Source: Drosophila pseudoobscura (Eukaryota > Arthropoda > Insecta > Diptera > Drosophilidae). From it: a stretch of 64,000 nt of DNA. The stretch's first letter is position 1. Each line of letters opens with the position of its first letter. A model generated the notes under the pieces. It was not told where the DNA came from. It saw only the letters and a program-made list of their open reading frames with translations, and ran no database searches. The DNA is taken from contig NC_046681.1 of assembly GCF_009870125.1 (NCBI RefSeq), positions 14,397,001 to 14,461,000 on the forward strand. The letters run 5' to 3'. The position numbers and the translations under genes are program-made. Shown piece after piece: positions 33,555 to 45,600 of this stretch.

Positions 33555-36500
33555 GATGTGTGTGTAAAACAAGATGAAAGCAAAAACTATTTTAATGATT
33601 ATATGATTGCGATTTTACAATTTATTATTACATACAAACAAAAGAAAGATAGATGGAAAGAAAAACCAACAAAAAGCAAAAGGAGAAACACATATTATAT
33701 CTAATACATTTACCATACACATATATTATATATATTCTTATATAAATATGAAGTAATTTTTTCTATTAAAATATCATACACTAATTTTTAATTTGTTTAT
33801 TTACAAGAAAAACAACTTACAATACATACATTTAATTACAATATACAATAACAAATACTTTACTTTATTTTTCGGTGATTTATTGCTTAGTGTTCTTCGT
33901 ATAATTTTTACATCTTACAAACAAACAAAAAACCCACAAACAAATCCTACAGATATAAATTCCTAATTTAATTTCGTTTAAACTACAAATACATATGCTT
34001 ACATTTTATAAATAATTTTAAATTTTTTTTAAAAACAAAACAAAAGCAAACAATGCAAAAACAATAAGCAAGTAAACAAGTAAAGTAGAACGTGTGAAAT
34101 ACGTTTCGATTTTTGAAAAAAAAAAAACCAAAATATTTGAAAAAAAAAACCAACATTTATCAAATTTGAATCTTTTTCTTTTACTTGGCCGCAGCAGCTT
34201 TGTGTGCGTGCGTGAGTGCGTGCGTGTGTGATTGTCTGTAAAGGATTGTGTATCGTTTAATCGATAATGATCAAGAAGAAAAGAAGGGTTATCGTGTGGT
34301 CGATCCTGGCTTGGCGGAGGCGGCTGCCTGTCATCGGGCGAGGTTGAGGCGTCGTAAAAGAAGAGTTATGTGCGGAAGGAAGGAAGAATGTGGTGGAGAA
34401 TGAGAGGAAAACTATGTTTGGCGTTTTTTAATTTCTTTTTCGCAGCAACAAACAACAAAGACTCATTAGAGGAAGAAGTAAAAAGGAGAATAATGAAATG
34501 AGGCAGCGAAGAGTCGAAGATTTTGTTGACGAACTTGCAAGCAAAGAAACCTGATGTAATTTTATAAGCTGAAACATTATGATTATTATTCATTATATAC
34601 TGAGGATAACACACTTACACATGATTTCCATACTCATTATCAAGAAGAATAAGAACATTAGAGTAAAATTAAATCTTAGACCCCAGAAACACGATGGTAT
34701 TTAAAGGGAAACGATTATTTAGATGACAAAACCACTCACTGACTGTTAATTGTAAAACAATTTCATTTATTTAACCTTTTATTTTCCATTTGAATACAAT
34801 ATAAATCTTTTTTTTCTGTTTTTCATTAATCTAAAAGTAACGACCTATTGAAAAATGAAAACTACATACAATATATGTGCATCGTAAAGGTAAAAAGAAA
34901 ATAAAATTATATATATATATATGAATACCTACTATATACAACTATATATATACTATATACATATAATTATATATAAACATATAACAAATTAAAGGTAAAA
35001 TAAATCTAAATATTGTATTAAATGAAGTGTTGCACTTTCAAGCTAAAATCAGATGAAAAAAATTAAGAAAAAGCTATTATTAAGTGTAAATGTTTATCAG
35101 CACTCACATACACACAAACACACACACACACACTGTTGTAGAAAAAAGTCCAAGTGCAACAGATAGAATCGAATAGTTATGTCCAGACATCCCATACGGA
35201 GAACAATCAAATTGGGAGCACCACCACAGAACAGAAGAAGCAAAGGAACCAAAATGATAGGATTCGTTTTGTTCGTTTTTAGTTTCGTTTTGATGTCATT
35301 TGGTGTATATGGTTTTGGTTCTTTTATTATTGTTGGTTTCTTTATCGGAACATGATGTGCAAAGAGGCGGCTCTACTATTGATTTGATTTGATCGTTATG
35401 GATCGATGGATTTTTCGTTGTTGCCTTTACTTTTCGATGGGAGTTTTTTTAGTTTTGCGCTTTTCAACGTTTCCAATGCAAATCAGATCAGAGTCAGATC
35501 ATAAGAACCATGAATGAAACAATAATGTAAGGGTTATATAATTTACATACGAGTACTTACTGATAAGCTAATATACGAATGAAATGATGCGCCAAAATGC
35601 AAACCCAAAACCAATGAGGCAAATGCGTTGTGTACATTGTATAGCTCTACGTACGAACATACATACCTACTACTATATACTACATAGGCTCTAGGGTGAG
35701 GAGAGGAGAGACGAGACGAGACGAACAAGATACTTATCAGTGCTTTCGGTCTATAGTTCTAACGATTAAGTTCTCTCGAATTTGTTTCCGAATCGGATAT
35801 TTCGACTGGTACCCCATAGTTAAGCTAAGCGATGAACAAACTGAAAGATCGATCGATCGAACGACGGAGCTAGCAACAAATATATCTTTTTCTAAATATG
35901 CTAGAATTTTAAATGTGTTTTGTCTGATACAAATACCACGCTCCCAATATGTCCTGCCCTGCCCTACACAGCCCCAGGCCTTCCTGCAAGTTATTTTTAT
36001 GTAATGATGAAGTACTCTTAGCCATTAAAACTAGAATGATTTGAAATAAGATCAGATTTAACAGATATCTAAGCTAAATTCCTAAGACAAAACGATTCCA
36101 CCTAAGACACCTTTTTGTAATGACTAAATTTATATAGGGCAAGATGCGCGAACACGAAAGAAGAACAAAAAAAAAAAGAACACAAGAACAAGAACAACCA
36201 ACAACAAAAAATGAGATTAAATAAATGATAAAGAAACTCAATAAGATAAAAGATCAACTAGCATATATACCATCTATATATAGACGAGTATGTGGGTGGC
36301 ATGTTTTGTATCTGTATTTTGAGCTGTATGATTGATTTTTAGATTCCTTTCGCATAAATACTCGTATCGTACTGACAGCACTTTCATGGATAAGGGAAGG
36401 TCAGATCAGGTCGAAGCTGAATGAAGATTGTTATAGTGCATCAAATTGTTTTTATTGATTAGTTAAACCAAACAACACACACCTACACATCCATTTCTAA

Positions 36501-36951
36501 GTCCCACACTTTGGTTCTTTCGTTCTTAAGCATAAATTCTAAACGAGGTATGTATGTATATGGTATATGGTAATTTTAAATGTAGCAAATGCAGAGAATA
36601 GTGAACCAAAACTAATTTGTATGTAGATGATAATAATAATGATAACTACAAAATAGACAAAAATACGGAAAAAACGCAGAAAAAAAAGAGAAAAACTATG
36701 CAAAATAACCGAAACGAAACAAAACGCAAAAAAAACATAAAATAAAAACCAAAATTGAGACTGTTAACAAAATGCAACAAAGTGAAGCAAGCAGTTTAAG
36801 GCCGAGAGACCGGAACGGGAGTTGAAAGTAAAATCATACAACAGTTTAAAAACAAAAGCCAGAAAACAAAAACTATAAAACTCGGTACTCGATTGAGACT
36901 CAGATGAATAAATAGGCTACCAGCATAAGTTCGTGTAAGGATTATGTTTCT

Positions 36952-36985
<34 letters not shown>

Positions 36986-38701
36986 ATTCTTCTCCAATGA
37001 TAGTCTTTGTTTCGGATATACTATTCTGTAAAATAGAAGAGGGATTTTCGGTTAATCATATACACATATTTTTCGTTTTGTTTCAATTGTTTTTGATGAG
37101 CAGACAAGCAACAAATCATTTAGCATAAAACTGAAAGTTATTAAGATATCAATACACCACAAAAATCAAACGGCTAAGCAGGCTATAAGAATGGAATGGA
37201 GGAATAGGAATCCGAACCTAAAAAGCCAAAGGAAGAGAACTTTCGATAAATTTGAATTTTTTTACCAAACGAAAATAACTTAGAAAACTGGAATCTTAAA
37301 CTGATACTGATATTGAAAATGAAACTGAACAGTTAGTTGTACTTATCATACACACATACTATATGTTGAATGTATGACTAGCCCTAGCCACCCCCCAAGC
37401 CTCCTACGCCTCCTACACCTGCATATACATACATACATACATATACATATATAGGAGCTACTTGTAAAACCAGATTGTAACGATTTTTAGGCATATAAGT
37501 GTTGTTGCGACTTGAGAGCTGAAAGGAATATACAGATTCTCGTAAAACTACGGTTCCAGGCTTTCCATTTGAAACAAGATAAAACGCGGGGGCTTTGGGT
37601 TTTTCTTAGACTTTTCTACGTGTACTTTTAAATCAGGATAGAGACAGAGAAACAGAAACAGAGAGAGAGATAGAGAGAAAGCCGGGTGGGTGACCGACAG
37701 GGAGATACTTATATAGTAGGAGATTAACATTAACATTCGATTAACACAGCCGTGAACATGGATTAAGGATTAACATTGAGGACAGGATTTAACTTAACTT
37801 AACTTAACTTACAAAACATAGATACAAGGACATACATGCAGCAGAAGCAGCTAAAGAAATAATAAGAGAAAAATAACTAAAAAAGAGAGTAAATACGAAG
37901 TACATACTACATATAGTGTTGCAAGATTTTAGTTTACGGTAAACTTAAAGAAATTTTTTACAATGTATTTATACATACCTAAATTTAAATTTTAAATTAA
38001 TTCTTTAATGTAATACGAACACAGTGCCTAAGTAATATCAAAACAAAATGGGAAGAAAAACCAACAAAAACAAAAATGAAATAAGGAAGCATAAGAGAAA
38101 ACCATACAAAACGAATATAAGCGATGTAAAAACACATTGTTACTAAAGACGAAACGAAAGAAACACTTGAACAATATAATAATTGAACAACTTTTAAATA
38201 CAGAACAAAAGACGCCATTTGGAACTACATATAAAAACATACCATAATACAAAGATTTATACAAAGAAACACACGTCACACAAAAGATGTAGAATGAGTA
38301 ATGAATGAGGAAAAAATGAGGGAGTCAAACCGCCAGAAAAGAAAGAAAGAAAAGTAATCCCAAAACCAAAATTGCATAAATGTATAAATGTAACTCAATG
38401 AAACATAGAACGACGAATGCTAATAATGCTAGGAAAATGACAAAGAAATACCACAACAAAATTAATACAACGTACCCCCTACATACGTCTCTCGTACTAG
38501 ATTTGAGCCTCGAAATTCGCAAAGAACCCATCCCAGCCCAACCCAAGCAAAATCTAAGCAGAATTCATCCAGTCCCAGTCGTCCCTCAAGACCGACCTAT
38601 CCAATCAATCGATTTAGTTTATCTGATGAGCATGCCACGTACTCAAAATGACATCAATTTGCAACTTCAAACATAATTTTGGTTTGCATATTGGATTGGT
38701 T

Positions 38702-38729
38702 TTCGTTTTGATCAAAAGATCAAAACGAA
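38702..38729 (+). other. 12-bp perfect hairpin
   Basis: TTCGTTTTGATC (38702-38713) and GATCAAAACGAA (38718-38729) form a perfect 12-bp inverted repeat around an AAAA loop. It lies in the presumed Hrb27C 3' UTR. Confidence 0.75.
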
Positions 38730-39201
38730 TGAGATATACACTCTCGTACATATACGAAATACGAGTAAATGAACATTGTTTTTGCCCCCTAAGAAAGTTC
38801 AACGTAACGTAAACGTTTTTTGATTAATTTAATGGAAACAAATAAAAACAATAAGTAAATTACAAGAAATTAACTATAAATTCAACAACAAAAAATTATG
38901 TGTAACAAAAGAAAATTAATGTAGTGTGTAAAAAAACAAAAAAAAATGAGAGAAAAAGAAAAAAAACAAGTTTTAAGCAAAACAAAATACTTTGAATATA
39001 TACATAAATTGCAAGTAAATAGAATAAATTTCACTCACTCTTTTTATTTAACAATTTCATTGATTGACTGGGTTCTTAAGGACTTGACAAAATTTGTAGG
39101 AAATGAAAGCTCATTATCTTTTTTTTTCGGACATAGGAACCTTTGATTATATTTGATTATATATAGAAGCGGTTCTACTTTTATTTGCAATATATTCAAA
39201 A

Positions 39202-39426
39202 TTGAATAAGGAAAGGCTGCCCTCCCCAATGTTGGAACTCGTGGTATTATTTCTCCTTAGTTCTGTTTCCTTTTTCGTGGCCCATCTGGAAAAACCAAAC
39301 TCCTTTTCCGGCTACAAAGATGCCACATGTCCTATTGTAATGGGTATACTCGCTGCTGGATTGGTGTACAAAAATGTTGGTGTTTCTTTGAAACGTTACC
39401 TACTATATTTATCTACTGATTCATAA
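39202..39426 (+). CDS. Possible small membrane peptide
   Basis: A 74-codon frame from ATG at 39202, with a second ATG at 39229. It encodes a hydrophobic segment (LELVVLFLLSSVSFFVAHL) and then a polar/aliphatic part (CPIVMGILAAGLVYKNVGV). Base composition is less AT-biased than the flanks. I recognise no family, and it may be chance or a decayed fragment. It lies between Hrb27C and the MTCL gene and could be a small independent gene. Confidence 0.2.
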   Translation: MNKERLPSPMLELVVLFLLSSVSFFVAHLEKPNSFSGYKDATCPIVMGILAAGLVYKNVGVSLKRYLLYLSTDS

Positions 39427-39643
39427 TTCCCCCAATTGCAGCGGTAAGACGACAAGACTTTTTGAAAAAGATGACTTTATTTATTTGCTGCGGAATTCAT
39501 AAAAAAAAATGAACTAAAATCATTAAAAAACAACGAATAAATATAATGAAATGGCATGATAGGGGCGGTAAACTGCAATTGGGGAGTGGCTTGAACGAAC
39601 ATTTATTGCTATGATTAGAATGAATCCTACGAATCGATGATGA

Positions 39644-42600
39644 CTACTTTGCTACGCGTCGTCTGGGTGTGGCTGGACTGGTGCCACTGGGCGGTTTCGG
39701 GATCTAAACAGAAAAGAATTTCAATTCCATTGGAATTCGACTTAAAAGTTCAGGACTCTCACCGAACGTATGGGCCTGGGTGTAAGGGAATTGGCTGGGG
39801 GTGGCTCCCGGGGCTGGGGCCCATCCGGATGTCCCACGACGGTGACGGCCACAGGCCTCTGCTCGGTGCTGGGCCGTTCCATGCTCTCGCTGCGGGAGTT
39901 CGATCCCGAGCGCTTGAACATTCCAGAGAGACGGCCGCGCAGGTCCTTCTTGCTGGATCTCATGTCGCTGGCAACGCTGATGTCAGAGTCGGATCCTTGA
40001 ATCTGCCAAAGAAGGAAGTATATGACAAATCCGGAATCTCTTCTTCTGGTTAAGGTCCTACCGATATTTCACTCTCGGAATTGCGACTGCTTTTGGTCAG
40101 GCTGCGTAGCTTGCCCATGATTCCCTTCTTCTTTTTTCGTGGACCTCGTGGTATGTCACTTTGTGTTGAGCCCCCAGACAGACGCGAGTCGAGGCGTGAG
40201 TCCAGGCTGGAATCACGCACCAGACCGCCCAGCTCAGAGTCAATGGACTGCATCGAGGACACACTGCCATCGTCCTGGCGCCAAATGTTCTATTAAGTGT
40301 GTCAAAACGGATGAGGATTCTTCCTTAAAACAATTTAGATCCTCTGCTTACCTGATCCCTTTGTATGGAGTGGTCCAGCGACAGGCTTTTGCGTATGAGG
40401 CTGCCATTATTGCTTGAATTACGGGACAAGCGACCACCGCCCCGCTGGGAGCCCGCCGCACTGGCCACGGAACTGCTGCTGCCATGGTGATCGTTTTCTT
40501 GCGAGGCAGCACGTCGCAGATTGCCGCGCCGTATGCGACTGCGCTCCTGCTCATCCTCGTTCAGGCGTTGGAACTTACGCAGCTCCTCGGAGGCCTCGGC
40601 CAACCGGGCCAGGACGGTGCTGATCTGTGTACTGCTCAGTGTGGGCGAGGGACTGCGACTGCGGCGCACATTAGGCTGCTCTGGACGCAGAGTGTTGTCG
40701 TAGCTGCCTCGTGCCATTTTCAGGTCTGGAGCGATCTTCACCAGCTCGTCGACGGTCTGCAAAAGGGCACCCACTTTGCGATCACCACCATCCGCCTCCA
40801 TGCGGCGCTTGATCAGTTCCTTCTCGTACCGTTCGCGCTGGAATTAGATAGGAATTTGAAGTGGGAATCATAAAAACTTCCCGAGGAATACTCACTTCTC
40901 GTCTTAGCTTTTCATTGGAGGTGCGCAGCTTGGCATGGACATCACGTAATTCGAGTAGATCGCACTGTAGCTCGGCAATCTTCTTGCGTCCCTCCTCCAT
41001 TTCCTCTTCGGTGGCTCGCTTGATCTGATCTAACTTACGCTTGGATTCCAGCCGCTCCTTGTCCCGCTCGCGTTCAACCTCAAACAGAGTCTGTCGCAGA
41101 TCCCGGGCCAGGGTGGAGGTCTCTTGCAACAGACGTTGCTGATCCTCCCGCTCCTTCTGCCATGACAACTCCAGCTTGGTCTTCATGCCAGGCAGCTTTG
41201 TGCTCCCAGAGCCAATGACACGTTCCTCTTCGAACTCGTTCAGCTTCGACTGCATCTCGGATATCTTGATCTCGTTGGCGCTGCGCTCGGACACCAGCTC
41301 CGTCTTGACCTTGCTACCCTCCAGGCGGGACTCCACCAACTGATCCTCCAGATGGCCAATCTACCCAATGGTAAACCTCATTAGAATCTATTTGGAATGG
41401 AACTGGGAATGGCTACTCGATTCACCTGCTGCTCTAGGTAAGCAATCTTGCTCTTGTCATCATCGTCGCTGCTGTGCATGGATCCACGGCTCTGTCTACC
41501 CGTATTGTTGGCCTTTAGATCACCGATCTTCTTCTGTGCAACCTCTAGCATCTGCTTGAAGGCATCGCGATCCTTCTTGAAGCGTTCACATTGGCGCTAT
41601 TTTGGAAATAAGTTTTTGTTCAGTTCGATTAACATTCTTTTGGATATATTTCAGACATTTTACCTGCATCGAATTGAGTTCTCCGCTGAGGTTCTTCACT
41701 TGTTGCTCGTATCTAAGACGAGTGGTCGCCACCTCGGATTTCATCTGCAGTTCGGTGCTCTGTAATCTGTTTGATGGAAATTATTAAATATATCTTGGGC
41801 TTAGAGTTATCGCTACTAAGATCCTCTCAGAGCGAGTCTCTCAATTATTCAATAGAATAGGCAAACGTCAAGAAGAATGGACAACCAAAAAAAGGAGAGA
41901 AGACAGTAGTAGGAGACAGACAGGGTCTTGCGACTTCACATATGTACGTATGTATAGTTCTTATAGTTTATGATTTGACAACTTACTTTTCCTTTAGCTC
42001 CCTGATCTCTGCATCTCTTCTGGCACCGTGTCCATTGAGCGAGACCTGGGCCTGCTCGATTCGATTGTAGTCGCTCAGTTTGCCATTGAGATCCTCGTTG
42101 TCCTTGCGGAGTTGGAATACCAGATCGATGTTCATCTCATTCTCCCTGCGCAGACGCTCGTACTCGTGCTCCTTTTCGGCCAACTTGTTCTTTAGCATGG
42201 TACGCTCGTGGTCGCCGTTGTTGCCGGTCTTAAGGGTCTTAGCCTGCAGTTCGGCGATCTTCTTCTGGGCCTCGTTCAACTTGCGGGCCATGTCGGTGCG
42301 CTCGATGCGTATGGTATCCATTTCGGACATTTTCTGCTTGCTGGCATTGAGCTCGGCCTGGAGATTCTGCTTCTCGGTGGTCAGCTGTGCCCGCATCAGG
42401 ATGGTCTCTTCGGAGAGCTTCTCCCAATGGGTGTTGAGGTCCTCGTTGCGCTTCTGCTCGGCGCTGAGCGAAGTTTGGATGTCCTCCACTTGCTTTTTGA
42501 GTTCTTGCACCTGTTTGCTGTCCGATTTACTGGCCTTGGTCTTCAGATCCTTGATCTCCTTCTCCAGACTGGATTTAGTCTTATCCGCGGCCTTTTTGGC

Positions 42601-45600
42601 TGTGAGAAGATCCGTATCCAGCTGGAGGATCTTGGACTCTAGCTTCTCCTTTTCCTTGCCCTGCTTTTCGAGGTCCCTCTCCAGGCTGGACAGCTTCTCC
42701 TTCTCTCGTTTGCTCTGGGTCTCCAGGGTGGATTTGTTCGTCTCGCTCTGCTTCAGCTGAGTGTCCTGCTTCTTGAGCTTCTCCTCCAGCTCCTTGAGCT
42801 TGGTGCTAAGTTTCTTGCCATCCTCATCGCTGCGCTTCAGCTTCTGCTCCAGGTCGGTGACCTTACTGCTTGAGCCATTCAGTAGCTTCAGACGCTGGAC
42901 ATCGCCCTCGGCCAGGGTCAGCTTTTTCTTGCACTTTTGCAGCTCCTCTTCGAGCGATGCTTTGACTGATTCCAGGGCCTTGACCTGATCGGATCCACTC
43001 GAACTGAGCATCACCCGCATCTCGCTGATCTCATCCTCCAGCTCTTCCACCCACTTTTTAAGGTGACTCTTCGGGGTAAGGTCGTTGACCCGCTTGGCTG
43101 TGCGGGCCGGTAGCTTGGCATCAGCCTCAAGCTGCATCCGCTTCACCCTGGCCGTCAGCTCATCCCTCTCCCGCTGGGCCACCGTTAGAGTCTCCTTGAT
43201 CTTGGACAGATCCGCCTCGCCCGTCTTCTCGTTGGCCTTGCGTAGGGTCTGTAAACGCTTGTTCTCCTTTGACAGTTTCTCGTTCTCCGTTTCAAGATTG
43301 TTCAGCTTGCTGAGCTGCTCCTTCAGAGTGTCCACGGCCTGTTCCTTTTCCTGGAGGCTCTTCCGCAGCTGCGTCAACTCTTCGTTCAGGGTTTTCAGTT
43401 TCTTTTCGGCCGCACTGGAGGAGGAGGTGCCAAAACTGAGAAGCGCGGATTTGCTGCCATTGGAAGAAGCAGCCTCCGGCCGCAGTTTGGCCTGAAGTTC
43501 GCGCACATACTTCTTTGACTCCGCATTCTCCTTCTCCAGATCCTCCACTTTGAGACGCAGTATTGAGGCCTCCTGCTCGTTGAGCTCCAGCAGGATACGC
43601 AGTTCGGCTGGATCATCCTCGTCTGAGATGCCTTCATCCCGATCCGCATGCACTTCGGGCGCCAGTCGATGGGGATGTGGTGTGGGACTCAGCTTGCGAG
43701 CTGCAGGGGAGCACACAATATACATAGATTAAAAGATATTCCATTTAGTTAGTTGGTTTAGTTAGTTGGATGCTTTATTTAGTAACAACACTAATTAATG
43801 AGCAGCCGCAAAAAATGGCAAAAATATTACTGCATCAGCGCCAATGATCCATTAAAAAAGCGCATGAGAAATCACATTAGTTTTGTTAGGGAAACGTTTT
43901 TCGTTCTTTCAAGTTAGAAATTATTGTACTCTATAAGGGGGGGAGTCCCAATACAATGCAGCTTTGGTCACTCTAATTTAAGAGCTTTTGGCGTGACTGC
44001 AGCTTGAAAGGAAATGAACGAGATATTTATCGTTTAAATGAATAATTGGTATTTTGGATTAACTTTTCTATAAACTAAGGTTTAGTACTTAGTAAGAGAG
44101 AGTTACTAGTGTGTGTTTTCGGTTCGTACTTCTTGAGCGCGTTGCCATTTTTTTCAACTGCATCATCAACGACTCATTTTCATCCTCGAAACGAGTCACC
44201 TTTTTCCTCAGATGTTCAGCCTGAAACACAAAAATCTCGGATCATTTATTGCATCTGAATGATAAGGAATAAGGTTATAATACGAATAAAGAGATCGTTT
44301 TCGAGGATCAAAATAGTTTTGCTACATAAACGAAAGCTCGGATGGAACATAGACTGCACTACTGCTAGGAAAACGAGTACATAAATAAATAATCAGCAAT
44401 GGATTGTCTGGACGGATCTTCTGGAGATCTTCTACCTGTTCCATTCAGAAGAACATGCGAAATAGCACTGGGGAAGAGCAGAGAACGCGAGTGCCCCACT
44501 CTGGAGGATGTTGAGGGTGCAAAGAGCGACACAAATGGCGACGGAGTCGTCTCCCGTTCGCACGAAGCATTTCTCGCTATCGATTCGAAATCGGTTTGAC
44601 TGTGAGCCTCAACCGAGAGTCCGAGTCCGCCACCGGACATCTCCATACTGGTGACGGCATCACACTGCTCTATGGCCACCGTCTGAGTGGAACGCGGAAA
44701 GGCAATCATCTCGAGGGGCAGCTCGGGTGAGGTCTGTGTGCCGCAGCTGAACTGAACCCGTTTGGCCCTGAGTCGCTGAAGCTTCGCGTAAAACGGTCGA
44801 ATGATTAATCGAGTAGCTCTGGTGGGGCATTTGGGGATTGGATTACCTCTTCTTCAGCGAACTTTAGCTGGTCCTTCAGATCGGTCTCCCGCTCAATGGA
44901 GTCCTGCAGTTCCCGCTGCAGATGCTGCGGATCCTCTTGAGAACCGCCGCGTGTAAGCGACTCACGAGTGATCTTGGCATCCGCCGATGTGGATTTGCCT
45001 AGCACTCCTAGCATGGGCGCCTTCTTCTTGCCCGGATTGCGCAGCTCCTCGGCTTCCGTCTGTATCGGGAATATCATTCATTAGAAGATCCTTGTCGTGG
45101 CGTGGGACTGCTGGAAATTACCTGCAACTTTCTTGTAAGTTCGTTTGAGAATCGCAGCTCCTCTTCCAGCTTCTTCACCTTGGTGGATAGCTCGGCGTTG
45201 AAGGAGCTTTGACGCTCCTGTTCCAGGGTTTCGATCTTTCGATCGCTCTTTTTCAACTTGAAGCTTAGAATGCGACAGTTCTTGGTGGCCTTTTCGAGCT
45301 CCTTTTGCAAGTTTGTCTTGGCCTTGACCTCATCATCACGAAACGTGTCCTGCACCTCGTCCATCTCTGCCTGGAGATTGAGAATCTCTTTTTTAGCCGT
45401 CTGGTTTTCCTCCATCAACTCCTCGCAGATTTGCTCGGCCGCCTGCAGCTTCCGTTTCAGCTCCGACTCGCTTCCGCGGTTCTCCAGCTCCTTCATGCGA
45501 AGATTCAGCTTTCGCTTGTCCTCGGTGACACGGTCCAGCTGCTCCTTCATGTCATTCAACTTCTGCTGGAGATTGAGGGCTTCCGAGGCTGCAGTTCGGT

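Larger units (their letters stand above)
31560..39201 (+). other. Long non-coding stretch, probable Hrb27C 3' UTR
   Basis: About 7.6 kb with no supported gene. It is strongly A-rich on the + strand with many A5-A10 runs, which suits a transcribed 3' UTR. It contains two strong hairpins (separate entries), a (CA)n tract at 36952-36978, a shorter one at 35109-35133, CATA repeats near 37424-37442, (TA)n near 34910-34922, and four AACTT units near 37790-37811. A Pumilio-like TGTATATA occurs near 31800. Extent of the UTR is inference. Confidence 0.4.

Noticed and set aside
36952-36978. CA/TG tract as a functional Z-DNA element
   Set aside because: Simple CA repeats are common in fly DNA; no further evidence here.
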